A DNA stretch of 64,000 nt from Chloroflexota bacterium. Its GTDB lineage: Bacteria; Chloroflexota; UBA11872. The stretch is from the NCBI GenBank assembly GCA_022826485.1, contig JAJDUU010000007.1, positions 1-64,000 of the forward strand. Reading direction: 5' to 3'. The notes under the pieces are model-generated. The model ran no database searches. It saw only the letters and a list, made by a program, of their open reading frames with translations, and was not told where the DNA came from. Shown here in pieces: positions 7,505 through 17,318 of this stretch; within the stretch, counting starts at the first letter, position 1; every line of letters starts with the position of its first letter. A program made the position numbers and the translations under genes.

Positions 7505-8671
7505 GTGAGCGCACGCGCCGCGCCCGACGAGACTCTCAACGCGACTGAGGCGTGGTTTCGCAGGCAGGGGATTCCGCATCTCATCGAGGACTACAGCACT
7601 CGGCGCGACATTCTGACCCGCACCCTGCCGTTCCTCATGGCCGTGCTGATGCTGGAATTGCTGTTCACCTTCAGCCCGGACTGGCCGTGGTGGACGAGCG
7701 TGCTCTCGGTGGTGGGGGCGATGCTCGCGGTGACGGCGGTTTGGGTGGGGATCAACGCCGTGCGCCGTCGAAAGCTGCTGTCGCTGCCGGAGCAGGTGGG
7801 GGCAGTCGAGGTGCTCGTGTTTCTGCTTACGGCGCCGGCGCTCACCGCCATCATCGTCGGCGATTGGACGTATGCGGTTCTCGAACTGGCGATCAACGCC
7901 CTGCTGCTGCTGGGGGCCTATCTCACCGTTGGCTTCGCGCTGGTGCCCATCCTGCGCTGGGGTGCGCGGCGGCTCATCCGCGATATGCTCGATGTCCTGG
8001 GGCTCTTTGCGCGGGCTCTTCCGCTGCTGCTCATGTTCCTGACCTTCCTGTTCATCAACGCCGAGGTATGGCAAATGGCGGGAACGATCGACTATGGGAT
8101 CCTCGGCGCCCTGATTGGTCTCTTCGCGCTGGTGACGGTGGCGTTTCTGGTATTCCGGCTGCCGCTCGAACTCAGCAACCTGGCGATCTTCGAACGCCCC
8201 GAACGGGTGCTGGAGCTTGTGCAGGGGACTCCCGCCGCCAGCCTGGTCGACTCGTCCGGGTCGCTGAAGCTGGACGCACCGCTCAGACGCGGGCAATGGG
8301 CGAATGTCGGACTCGTCGTGCTCGCCGCGCTGGCGCTGCGCGTCGTGTTTGTCAGCGCCCTTGTGGGAGCGTTCTTCTTTGTCTTCGGGGCAATTGCCAT
8401 GGACTCGATCACCATCTCGTCATGGACGAAGAGCGATCCACGAGTCCTGCTGGACCTTGAGTGGCTGGGAAGGGCGGTGACCGTGGAGCTGCTGCAGGTA
8501 GCCGCCTTCCTCGCCTCGTTTTCGGGCTTTTACTTCACGATCAGCATCCTCACGAACCGCGAGTACCGCGATGAATTCTTCGAGGAAGTCGTGGGCGACG
8601 CGCGGCGAGCCCTGGCCGTGCGTTCGGTCTATCTGGGCGCGCTCGCGCAGCGTGAGGAAGACCCGAGCTAA
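7505..8671 (+). CDS. Polytopic membrane protein of unknown function
   Basis: A protein of about 388 residues from a GTG start at 7505. An open frame continues upstream but is Arg/Pro-rich and lacks coding character. After a soluble N-terminus (WFRRQGIPHLIEDYSTRRD) there are about eight or nine hydrophobic segments, for example LPFLMAVLMLELLFTF, VGAMLAVTAVWVGI, AINALLLLGAYLTVGFALV and LPLLLMFLTFLFI. There is a cytoplasmic or external loop around FERPERVLELVQGTP, and the protein ends in a charged tail. I do not recognise the family. The LIEDYSTRRDILTR opening resembles conserved hypothetical membrane proteins seen in other high-GC bacteria. It stands alone between tRNA-Arg and the convergent korB. 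The role is unknown. Confidence 0.7.
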   Translation: MSARAAPDETLNATEAWFRRQGIPHLIEDYSTRRDILTRTLPFLMAVLMLELLFTFSPDWPWWTSVLSVVGAMLAVTAVWVGINAVRRRKLLSLPEQVGAVEVLVFLLTAPALTAIIVGDWTYAVLELAINALLLLGAYLTVGFALVPILRWGARRLIRDMLDVLGLFARALPLLLMFLTFLFINAEVWQMAGTIDYGILGALIGLFALVTVAFLVFRLPLELSNLAIFERPERVLELVQGTPAASLVDSSGSLKLDAPLRRGQWANVGLVVLAALALRVVFVSALVGAFFFVFGAIAMDSITISSWTKSDPRVLLDLEWLGRAVTVELLQVAAFLASFSGFYFTISILTNREYRDEFFEEVVGDARRALAVRSVYLGALAQREEDPS

Positions 8672-8725
8672 GGCCCCGACTCCCGACCTTGCCAAGTCGC
8701 TGGCGCAGCGGCGTCTCGGCCACTC

Positions 8726-8751
8726 GGACCGCTTCCTAGCGGAAGCGGTCC
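8726..8751 (-). terminator. Perfect 11-bp hairpin spanning the korB stop codon
   Basis: GGACCGCTTCC (8726-8736) and GGAAGCGGTCC (8741-8751) pair exactly around the loop TAGC. The korB stop codon is within the structure. It sits between convergent genes and may stop transcripts from both sides, although no T tract follows. Confidence 0.5.
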
Positions 8752-9677
8752 TCGAGCGAGCTGACGTCCACGCCCGGACGGGCGCTGTCGATGAGCGACG
8801 CCGTCTCAAACTCGGGTCGGCGAGAGGCCACGCCGTCTTCGAAGGTCGGCAGGTCGATCTGGTAGAGCACGCCCATGGGGATGCGCTCGCCCCACTCGTA
8901 GGATTTGGCCAGCGCGGCCTGCTGCTTGGCGACGATCTCGTCGACATTGCTCGGATCGTGCACTTTGCCGTCGTAGCCCTCGTCGGCGAGCGCGTAGGTT
9001 CGCTGATGGCCGATGTCCCGGCCTCTGAAGAAGTCGATCGTCAGCAAGTCGTTGTAGACGGGACAGGGCTGCAGGATGTCGATCAGCGCCGTCCCGCGGT
9101 GCTCCATCGCCTGCACGATCAGGCCCACCAGCTCGCGCTGCGCCATGGCGTATCCCCGCGCGATGAAGGTGTAGCCCGAGGAAATCGCCAGCCCAATCGG
9201 ATTCACGGCGTCGATGATGGCCGGCTCCGGCATGCTCTTGACCTGCATCCCGCGCTGCATCGTGGGTGAGGCCTGGCCCTTCGTGAGGCCGTACACGCCG
9301 TTGTTGTGCACCAGATAGGTGAAGTCGACGTTGCGGCGACCCGAGTTGACGAAATAGCCGGCCCCGATGCCATAGCCGTCGCCGTCGCCGCCGACCGCCA
9401 GCACCTCGAGGTCGCGGTTCGCCAGCTTGACGCCAGTGGCCACGTTCAGCACGCGGCCGTGCAGCGTGTGAAGCCCGTAGGTGCGCACGTAGTGCGGCAA
9501 CTTGCCCGAGCAGCCGATGCCCGACACCACCATCACGTCGTGCGGGGCGCGCCCGCGCTGGGCCAGGGCCTGCTTGACGGCATTGAGGATGCCAAAGTCG
9601 CCGCAGCCGCCGCACCAGTCGGGGTGCGAATCCGTGACGGCAAAGTCTTTCGCGGTTGGAAGCGTTGCTACGGCCAT
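8736..9677 (-). CDS. korB: 2-oxoacid:ferredoxin oxidoreductase, beta subunit
   Basis: A 313-residue ThDP-binding subunit of a ferredoxin-linked 2-oxoacid oxidoreductase. Visible motifs are WCGGCGDFG and GIGCSG (cysteines typical of this subunit), and GDGDGYGIG followed by VHNNGVYGLTKGQ, the diphosphate/Mg site. It partners the alpha-gamma fusion encoded 43 bases upstream. With SucCD just before them in the same direction, 2-oxoglutarate is the likely substrate, oxidised to succinyl-CoA with reduction of ferredoxin. I chose the second ATG (9677) because GAGG lies seven bases before it, whereas it directly abuts the first ATG at 9683. Cytoplasmic, oxygen-sensitive chemistry in most relatives. 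Confidence 0.92.
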   Translation of the reverse strand: MAVATLPTAKDFAVTDSHPDWCGGCGDFGILNAVKQALAQRGRAPHDVMVVSGIGCSGKLPHYVRTYGLHTLHGRVLNVATGVKLANRDLEVLAVGGDGDGYGIGAGYFVNSGRRNVDFTYLVHNNGVYGLTKGQASPTMQRGMQVKSMPEPAIIDAVNPIGLAISSGYTFIARGYAMAQRELVGLIVQAMEHRGTALIDILQPCPVYNDLLTIDFFRGRDIGHQRTYALADEGYDGKVHDPSNVDEIVAKQQAALAKSYEWGERIPMGVLYQIDLPTFEDGVASRRPEFETASLIDSARPGVDVSSLEDRFR

Positions 9678-9720
9678 AGCCATCCTCTAGTGCGCCTGGG
9701 CGGTTGCCAATCAATCACAT

Positions 9721-11580
9721 CTACGATCCTTGCGCCGCTGCCGCGACGGCTTCCGGCATTGGCACCTGCCGCCGGATTTCCTGAGCGACCTCGTCCTGGG
9801 AAAATGGGCGGCCGGTGTATTTCAGCGCCTTCTCCGCGATCTGGATCCCCGTCCGCTCGGCAACGAGCAAGCCGAGTTGACCCTCGTAGTTGTCTTCCAG
9901 CAGCAGAAGGCGATTGGCCCGCTCCAGGATCTCGCGGACGGCGTCTGCGGGGAACGGCCGCAGCAGGCGAATCTGTAGGTTGTTGACTGTGATGTCCGAC
10001 TCCCGCTCCACCTGCCGGATTGCGTCGCGGATGGGACAGCGCGTCGAGCCCCAGGAAACGATCGTCAGGTCGGCCTCGTCCGAACCGTGCAGCGCAAACT
10101 GCTCCGCCTCCGGAATCTCTTGCAGCATTATGTCAAGCTTGCCCATGCGCTTGTCCATCTGGTCGATCCGGTTGTCGATGTCTTCCTCGATCCGTCCGCG
10201 CTCGGTGTGCTCGTCGCTGGTGGTGACAAATTCACCGCCCGGCGTGCCGGGCACGGCGCGCGGGCTGACGCCCGAGGAGGTGAGCTGGTGTCGCCGATAC
10301 GGCTCCGCCCCGTTGACGTCGCCGGTCCAGACGGCGCCGCGGTCCACCGGCAGCCCCTTGAGACCGAGGCTCTCGACGGTGAAGTGCGAGTTGGCGATGA
10401 ACTTGTCCGCCAGCACCACCACCGGCACCTGGTAGCGGTCGCCCCAGTTAAAGGCCAGGTGCGTGTACTGCGCCGCCTCTTCGACGTCGCCCGGCGCCAC
10501 CACGATGTGCGGAAACTCGCCATGCGCCGGTTGCAGCGCGAACCGTAAGTCTTGCTGCGAATTCCGCGTCGGCAGGCCCGTGCTCGGACCGCCGCGTTGA
10601 TACAGCACCACCACCGGACCGGGCGCCTCGGTGATCGACGCGAACCCCATGCCCTCGGCCATGAGGGTGAATCCGGGACCCGCCGTCGAGGTGGCCGCAC
10701 GAACGCCGGCGTGCGCCGCGCCCACGGCCATGTTCATCGACGCAACTTCGTCTTCCGCTTGCAGCACCACGATCGGCCAGTCCGCCTGCAGCGCTTCCAG
10801 ATAGACGCTCTCATCGGACGCCGGCGCGATCGGGTAATAGGTCTGAAAGGCGCAGCCGGCGTGCAGCTTGGCGATGCCGATGGCCTCGTGTCCGGCGACA
10901 AGCATCCGGGCCGGCTGATCGTCACAGGGGTGCAACGTCTGGAAGAAGCCCTCGTCGCCCAGGATGTCGTGCGCAGCCTGCCAGGCGTGCTGCAGGACCG
11001 AGCGGTTGATCGGAACCAGGTTCTGGTGCCGCTCCGGCAGACGCTCGGCCACGATGGGGATCACACGATCCACGTCGAAGTCGAGCAGCGCGCAGCACGC
11101 GCCCAAGGGCACCATGTTGGCCATCACCGCATGGCGCCGCGCGTTGTATTCGAGGCCGTGCTCTTCAACGGCTGAGCGCACGATGTCGTCGTAGGGCAAG
11201 GACAGCAGTCGCACGTCGTCGCGCCCCAGGTTCTCGGCTGTGATTCCGACCTTGGCGTCCACGACAATCGCGCCGCCGGGCACCACCTCGTGCAGGTGGC
11301 CCCTATGCGACTGGTAGTCCTGGTGCGGATCGGTGCCGTAGATCGTCTCGGCATCCAGCGCCAGCAGCACGTCCACCCGATCTACGTGCGACGTCACGGG
11401 CTCATCGGCCGTGCGAATACGGAAGAAGATGTGCCGCCCGTGGATGTTGGAGTGATATTCGACGTTGGTGAACACGAAGACGCCCGCGCGCGAACAGGCC
11501 TTCATGAAGATCTCTGACGCTGGGTTCACGCCGCTTCCGGCCGGTCCGCCAATCATCAGAGAAAGATCGCTCGGGGGCAT
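9721..11580 (-). CDS. korA: 2-oxoacid:ferredoxin oxidoreductase, fused gamma-alpha subunit
   Basis: A 619-residue protein. Its first 190 residues (LMIGGPAGSGVNPASEIF onward) form the gamma domain that contacts CoA and the partner subunit. The rest is the alpha domain, beginning around GHEAIGIAKLHAGCAF and YYPIAPASDES. It contains the AGPGFTLMAEGMGFA and QRGGPSTGLPTRNSQQDL segments typical of KorA proteins. The gamma-alpha fusion is the usual form in KorAB enzymes of many aerobes. The start at 11580 is set by AGGAG five bases upstream; five codons earlier there is a weaker ATG. It is the first gene of the korAB pair and lies 118 bases after sucD. Confidence 0.93.
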   Translation of the reverse strand: MPPSDLSLMIGGPAGSGVNPASEIFMKACSRAGVFVFTNVEYHSNIHGRHIFFRIRTADEPVTSHVDRVDVLLALDAETIYGTDPHQDYQSHRGHLHEVVPGGAIVVDAKVGITAENLGRDDVRLLSLPYDDIVRSAVEEHGLEYNARRHAVMANMVPLGACCALLDFDVDRVIPIVAERLPERHQNLVPINRSVLQHAWQAAHDILGDEGFFQTLHPCDDQPARMLVAGHEAIGIAKLHAGCAFQTYYPIAPASDESVYLEALQADWPIVVLQAEDEVASMNMAVGAAHAGVRAATSTAGPGFTLMAEGMGFASITEAPGPVVVLYQRGGPSTGLPTRNSQQDLRFALQPAHGEFPHIVVAPGDVEEAAQYTHLAFNWGDRYQVPVVVLADKFIANSHFTVESLGLKGLPVDRGAVWTGDVNGAEPYRRHQLTSSGVSPRAVPGTPGGEFVTTSDEHTERGRIEEDIDNRIDQMDKRMGKLDIMLQEIPEAEQFALHGSDEADLTIVSWGSTRCPIRDAIRQVERESDITVNNLQIRLLRPFPADAVREILERANRLLLLEDNYEGQLGLLVAERTGIQIAEKALKYTGRPFSQDEVAQEIRRQVPMPEAVAAAAQGS

Positions 11581-11698
11581 CACCGCTCCTTGCAAGCTAC
11601 GAGGGACTGCGCGCGCATCGGCGCGGCATGGCGCACTGCGACAAGGTCGCGTGCGCTGGCCGTTCTAGCTCCATTATCAATGCTTCGGCCTCGCGAGG

Positions 11699-12576
11699 CT
11701 AGGAAAGTTGCGCGGCCAGCAACTCGACCGCCTCCCGCGGGGTGTCGCCAACCAGGACTCCGGCTTCCCGAAGGGCAGCCTCTTTGCCCGCGGCCGTTCC
11801 TTCCGATCCCGACACGATAGCGCCGGCGTGCCCCATGCGACGCTCCGGTGGGGCGGTCTTTCCGGCGATAAAGGCGCTGACCGGCTTGGTTACGCGCTCG
11901 TGGATGAATTGCGCCGCCTGCTCCTCATCGCCGCCGCCAATCTCCCCCAGCAGCACGATCCCGTCCGTTTCGTCGTCCTGCTCGTAGAGCTCCAGCACGT
12001 CGGTGAAGCGCGTGCCGATGATCGGGTCGCCGCCGATGCCGACCGCCGCGGACTGTCCCAGACCGCCGTCGGTCAGATGCTGCACCACCTCATAGGTCAG
12101 CGTGCCGCTGCGGCTCACGACGCCCACGCGTCCGGGCGCGTGGATCTCCCAGGGCATGATGCCCACCTTGACCTGCGCGCCGGGTACCGCGATGCCCGGG
12201 CAGTTGGGCCCGATGAGGCGGGACGACGAGCCCCGCAGCACGGGCATCACGCGAAGCATATCGATGACCGGAATGCCCTCGGTGATGCAAACGATCAGCT
12301 CCAAACCGGCCGAGATGTCTTCCAGAATCGCGTCGGCCGCGAACGGCGGCGGCACGAAAATGCACGCCACGTTCGCGCCCGTGTCCGAAACCGCCTCGGC
12401 CATCGTGTTGAATACCGGCACGCTGGGCAGGCCGTCGACCGCGGCCCCAGCGCGACCGGGCGTGACGCCGGCCACCACCGCGGTGCCGGCTTCCGCCATG
12501 CGCTGCGCGTGAAAGGCGCCTTGCCGACCCGTGATTCCCTGCACCACCACGCGCGTCGAGGCATCGAGCAAAACGC

Positions 12577-12580
<4 letters not shown>
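11699..12580 (-). CDS. sucD: Succinate--CoA ligase, alpha subunit
   Basis: A 293-residue subunit of succinyl-CoA synthetase, which converts succinyl-CoA, ADP or GDP and phosphate to succinate, CoA and ATP or GTP. Motifs are the CoA-binding opening [24 protein letters not shown] and [12 protein letters not shown], and the phosphorylated histidine H251 in GHAGAIVSG. The ATG overlaps the sucC stop codon (ATGA), showing translational coupling. The length is normal. It feeds from the 2-oxoglutarate oxidoreductase encoded immediately downstream, completing the oxidative 2-oxoglutarate to succinate step of the TCA cycle. Confidence 0.95.
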
Positions 12581-13703
<1,123 letters not shown>

Positions 13704-13707
<4 letters not shown>

Positions 13708-14165
13708 TCGCCGGAATCTTCGACAATCCAGGCGTCGAGCCCGCGCGCGTAGTCCACCAACTCCTGCGCGTCGAAGTGCAACGCGATCTCCGCCTTCGCC
13801 GTGTCGGGTCCATCGGACGCATGGATCAGGTTACGCAGCCCCGCCAGCGCGTAGTCGCCGCGAATCGTGCCCGCGGCAGCCTCGTGTGGTCTCGTCGCGC
13901 CGACGAGAGTCCGTACGACCTGAATGGCCTCCGGCCCTTCCAGCACCGCCGCGACCACCGGACCGCTGGTCAGATGCTGAACCAGACCGTCAAAAAAGAA
14001 CTTGCCTTCGTGCTCGGCATAGTGCCGGCGGGCCAGCGCTTCCTCGATCTGGACCAGCTTCAGCCCGACGAACCGCAGGCCGCGGCGTTCAAACCGCGCC
14101 AGCAGCTCCATCCCAATGGCCCGCTGCAAGGCATCCGGCTTCAACAGGACCAGCGTGCGTTCCAC
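13704..14165 (-). CDS. ndk: Nucleoside-diphosphate kinase
   Basis: A 153-residue NDK that transfers the gamma phosphate between nucleoside triphosphates and diphosphates through a phosphohistidine. The active-site histidine is H115 in RNLIHASDGPDTAKAEI, and the opening ERTLVLLKPDALQR is typical. It starts at a GTG with AGGAGG about ten bases upstream. The four-base overlap with sucC suggests coordinated synthesis, so GTP made by succinyl-CoA synthetase could be converted to ATP directly; this is inferred from layout. About ten residues longer than the usual 140-145, with an extra C-terminal tail. Confidence 0.95.
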
Positions 14166-14219
14166 GTGTGTCGTCCTCCTATCGCCAGCGGCGAATCGCC
14201 CCTAGCTGTGGTTCCACCA

Positions 14220-14555
14220 TCATGATTGGCGCTCGAGCTGCTCGGTTACCGCGTTGCGCAGCCTGTCGATGTCCGCATCGAGCGTCGCAACAATAATCGC
14301 CTGCCAGTCGCCCAAACGCACGGCCAAGCCTTGCTGCGCCCCGGTGAGGAACCACAGCTCTTCGACCTGGCCAAGCCCCACGGTCTGCACCACCTGCTCC
14401 ATGGTGCCGATTCCCGACGCCAGAAGCCCCGGCGCCACCGGGCTCACAGTCTCCGACAGCTGGCCCACGGGCGCCTCCCCGACGCGCCAGACCACCGCGC
14501 CGTCAACCTCGTCGAGGGCCTTCAGGTTAGCCAGCAAGCTCTGCAGGTCAGCCAT
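14220..14555 (-). CDS. Roadblock/LC7-domain protein
   Basis: A 111-residue protein beginning MADLQSLLANLKALDEVDGAV. It shows the alternating helix-strand pattern of roadblock/LC7 domains, including DGAVVWRVGE, TMEQVVQTVGLGQVEEL and LVGAQQ-like turns. Such proteins commonly regulate small GTPases or serve as scaffolds in bacteria. No MglA-type GTPase gene is adjacent. The start at 14555 lies eight bases inside the preceding TPR gene, so the two are probably translated together. Upstream in-frame residues are Arg/Pro-rich and belong to the other frame. The domain call is moderately sure and the function unknown. Confidence 0.65.
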   Translation of the reverse strand: MADLQSLLANLKALDEVDGAVVWRVGEAPVGQLSETVSPVAPGLLASGIGTMEQVVQTVGLGQVEELWFLTGAQQGLAVRLGDWQAIIVATLDADIDRLRNAVTEQLERQS

Positions 14556-15720
14556 CAGCCGCCTCCTGAGCACTCGCGGCGCGTAGGTAGGCCTCGGCGG
14601 CCGCCTGCGGACGGTGCGTGCGCATACGGAAGTCGCCCAGCAGGCGCCAGGCGGCCGCGGCAAGCGCCGGCGCATCCGCGGCTTCCTCGAGTAGCGCATC
14701 CACGTCCGTCTGGGACAGCTCGTCGTCCTCGACCATCTCGCGGAGAACCCGCTCCGCCTCGCGCCAGTCTTCTCGCCGAATCAGCTCCCGGGCCCAATCG
14801 ATCTGGGTGAACGCCGCGCCGTCGGGCTCCGACTCCGGCGGGACCTCGGTCTCAGCCGGTTGGGCGTCCGGCAGCGGCTCGACCGCGGCCGGCGCGGCTT
14901 CCGCGGCTGGCGTCGGCGCAGGCTCCGGCGACTCATCCGCGGGACGGAGCGACGTCGGCACATCGATTTGCGGAGCCTCCGGCAGCACCAGGCGATGGAT
15001 TTCGAGTTGCGCCAGCATCTGCCGCGCTTCCAGGTATTCCGGATCGATCTCGCCCGCGCGGCCCAGCAGGTCCTGGCCCTCGGCCATGCGTCCGCGTTCG
15101 GCCAGCACATGCGCCAGCATCACGGCGGCGCGCACGCAATCGTTAGCGCGGTCGAAGATGATCGTGCACTGCTCTTCGCAGAGGGATAGCCGATTCAGCT
15201 GCCAGAGGGCCTCGGCAAGCGTCAGGCGAATATCGATGCGGTCGGGTTCGTCATCGAGTGCGCGGCGGGCATATCGCTCCGCCGTGCCGGGCCATCCGGT
15301 GCGCAAGTGAATCCGCGCAAACACGCCGGGCGTCATGGGCAGCGCGTCGGCGTCCACGCCAAGAATGTCAAGCGCCGACTCCAGGGAATCGTTATCGGCG
15401 ACGTCCGGCACCAGCTCAACGACGCGGCGCGCTTCATCCTGCGCTCGCGCGCCGTCGTCGCGCCGCTTGAAAATTCTCGCCGTGGCCGCGGCGGCCGGCG
15501 CGTTCAGGGGTTCCGCCGAGGTCACGAACCGAAGGTCTTCCAGCGCCTGATCAAGCTCGCCGGCCGCCTCGGCAGCCAGAGCCCGGACCAGCCGAGCGGA
15601 GGCGTGTCGCGGATAGCGTTCAATGACATGCCCGGCCAGCTCCACGGCCCGATTCGCGGATCCCTCGCCAAACGCCTGGCGCGCGCGGTCGACAATCTCG
15701 CTGGGTCGCACGCGAATCAA
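14548..15720 (-). CDS. Tetratricopeptide-repeat protein
   Basis: A 390-residue cytoplasmic protein made of TPR-like helical pairs in the first 230 residues, for example ANRAVELAGHVIERYPRHAS, AERYARRALDDEPDRIDIR and AEGQDLLGRAGEIDPEYLE. A Pro/Ala/Glu-rich linker follows (around residues 240-295), then a C-terminal helical repeat region with REDWREAERVLREMVEDD. TPR proteins scaffold protein complexes. Overlaps with the M16 peptidase gene upstream (4 bases) and the roadblock gene downstream (8 bases) indicate a three-gene unit. I see no signal peptide. Partners are unknown, but the roadblock protein is an obvious candidate. Confidence 0.75.
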   Translation of the reverse strand: MIRVRPSEIVDRARQAFGEGSANRAVELAGHVIERYPRHASARLVRALAAEAAGELDQALEDLRFVTSAEPLNAPAAAATARIFKRRDDGARAQDEARRVVELVPDVADNDSLESALDILGVDADALPMTPGVFARIHLRTGWPGTAERYARRALDDEPDRIDIRLTLAEALWQLNRLSLCEEQCTIIFDRANDCVRAAVMLAHVLAERGRMAEGQDLLGRAGEIDPEYLEARQMLAQLEIHRLVLPEAPQIDVPTSLRPADESPEPAPTPAAEAAPAAVEPLPDAQPAETEVPPESEPDGAAFTQIDWARELIRREDWREAERVLREMVEDDELSQTDVDALLEEAADAPALAAAAWRLLGDFRMRTHRPQAAAEAYLRAASAQEAADG

Positions 15721-17024
15721 GCGCCCGGCGCCGCAGCGCCGTCGAAGCTGTGAGGAATGGCCGCATCATCGTCAATGGGACCGGACGCCGCCACAATCGG
15801 CCAGTCGTCGCTGAAGAGGCGGCGCGCCGCCTGGACGACACTCGCGGGGCTCACCTCGTCGTACTTGGCTATCGCGCCGTCGGGCGTGAGGGGCTCGGTC
15901 TCGAGCAGTTGTTCGCGCAGCGCCCAGCCGGCCACGGCGTAGGTGTCTTCCATCGAGAGTTGGATTTCTCCCTTGATGACCTCGCGCGCGCGATCCACCT
16001 CGTCAGCCGTGACTCCGTGGTCACGCACATCTGCCAACTCATCCAGCACGGCTTGCATGGCCTCGTTCAGCGTATCCGGCTCGGTTGCCGCTTCGATCAC
16101 CATTGCGCCGGAATCCCTCGTGGCCGTGACCGACGCCATCACCTCGTAGACGATGCCGCGTCGTTCGCGGAGCTCCTCGAAGAGGCGCGAGCCCATGCCC
16201 TCGCCGAGAATCGCGCTGAGCACGTCCACGTCATATCGCTGGGGATCGTCGCGAGACACGGCTCGACCGGCGATGCCGAAGTACGCATGATCCGCCTCGC
16301 GCGGGTCGAGGACCGCGCGCGGCGACGGCTGGCCATCGGGCGCGAAGGACGGCCACACCGCTTCACGTCCGGCGGGTCGGTCCTCGACTCCGGCCCGAAC
16401 CGCGGCTGCGCCGTCACCCGGATCGAGGTCACCGGCCAGACTGACCACCAGGTTGGCGCCCGAGAACATCCGGCGCGCATGCGCTCGCATCTGGTCGGAC
16501 GTGAACGTTTCGAGGATGGCCGCCGTGCCCGCCACCTCACGACCCAGGCCGTGTCCGTGCCACAGGCGCGAGCGCAGCGACCGCCGCACGGACTCTTCCG
16601 GCACATCGGCCATCATCCCGATCTCGTCCAGAATGACCCGGCGCTCCTTCTCGATCTCGCCGGCGTCGAATCGAGAATGACCGATCATGTCGGTGATCAC
16701 ATCGAGGGCGCTGCGCCAGTGCGGCGACGCCACCTTGGCCCAAATCACCGTCATTTCCGGCTCGGTCATGGCGTTGATCATGCCGCCGAGACGCTCAACG
16801 GAGGCGGCAATGTCCGTGTATGACGGGCGGCGTTCGGTGCCCTTGAAGAGCATATGCTCGACGAAGTGGGATATCCCTTGCTCGGCGGGCGACTCGAAGC
16901 CCGAGCCGATGCGAGTGGCCGCAATAATCGATACCGAGCGCGCGTGCGGAACCGGGGTGACAAGGACATGGGCGCCGTTGGACAGGCGCGATCGAGCGGT
17001 GCGGTGGTCGCGAAACGTGCTCAA
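15717..17024 (-). CDS. M16-family zinc peptidase
   Basis: A 435-residue single-chain M16 peptidase of the processing-peptidase/PqqL type. The inverted zinc motif HFVEH gives H53, E56 and H57. The third ligand E134 lies in ERRVILDEI, exactly 76 residues later as the family requires. The C-terminal half carries the second, inactive barrel with SRLFEELRERRGIVYEV, which includes the substrate-binding RxxxG-Y region. Such enzymes degrade or process short peptides. No secretion signal is seen. It heads the run of minus-strand genes leading to korAB, separated from the small basic protein gene by 39 bases, and its stop overlaps the TPR gene start. Confidence 0.92.
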   Translation of the reverse strand: MSTFRDHRTARSRLSNGAHVLVTPVPHARSVSIIAATRIGSGFESPAEQGISHFVEHMLFKGTERRPSYTDIAASVERLGGMINAMTEPEMTVIWAKVASPHWRSALDVITDMIGHSRFDAGEIEKERRVILDEIGMMADVPEESVRRSLRSRLWHGHGLGREVAGTAAILETFTSDQMRAHARRMFSGANLVVSLAGDLDPGDGAAAVRAGVEDRPAGREAVWPSFAPDGQPSPRAVLDPREADHAYFGIAGRAVSRDDPQRYDVDVLSAILGEGMGSRLFEELRERRGIVYEVMASVTATRDSGAMVIEAATEPDTLNEAMQAVLDELADVRDHGVTADEVDRAREVIKGEIQLSMEDTYAVAGWALREQLLETEPLTPDGAIAKYDEVSPASVVQAARRLFSDDWPIVAASGPIDDDAAIPHSFDGAAAPGA

Positions 17025-17063
17025 TGCTCCGTGAGGAGGCAGGGGGATGTGCCGGCGGAGACG

Positions 17064-17198
17064 TTAGCCGGCGTTGCGTCCGGCGCGCTGTGGACGCCGC
17101 TGCCCACCGGACGCCTCGCGCTCGGCCTTCCGGCGCAGACGACCGCGCTTGGCGGTCTTTCGCCGCTTACGCAGGGCAACCTTCTTCGGCTTGTTCAC
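17064..17198 (-). CDS. 44-residue Lys/Arg-rich basic protein
   Basis: A short reading frame starting GTG at 17198 with AGGAG four bases upstream, a strong ribosome-binding site. The product begins VNKPKKVALRKRRKTAKR and continues with further Arg/Lys, ending RAGRNAG. Roughly half of the residues are basic, as in very small ribosomal or RNA-associated proteins such as the bTHX or AURKAIP1-like group. I cannot place it in a family. It lies directly upstream of the M16 peptidase gene in the same direction. Coding status is supported by the ribosome-binding site and the biased composition rather than by homology. Confidence 0.6.
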   Translation of the reverse strand: MNKPKKVALRKRRKTAKRGRLRRKAEREASGGQRRPQRAGRNAG

Positions 17199-17318
17199 AA
17201 TGCTCCTAAGATTGCGCGAACGACGCGAATGCCGCTGGCGCCAACGTATGAATCATAGCAACGGCCCGGAATCAGCCCCCAGCGCGGTTGGGCCGCCGGC
17301 GCCCCGGCCCGAGATCTC

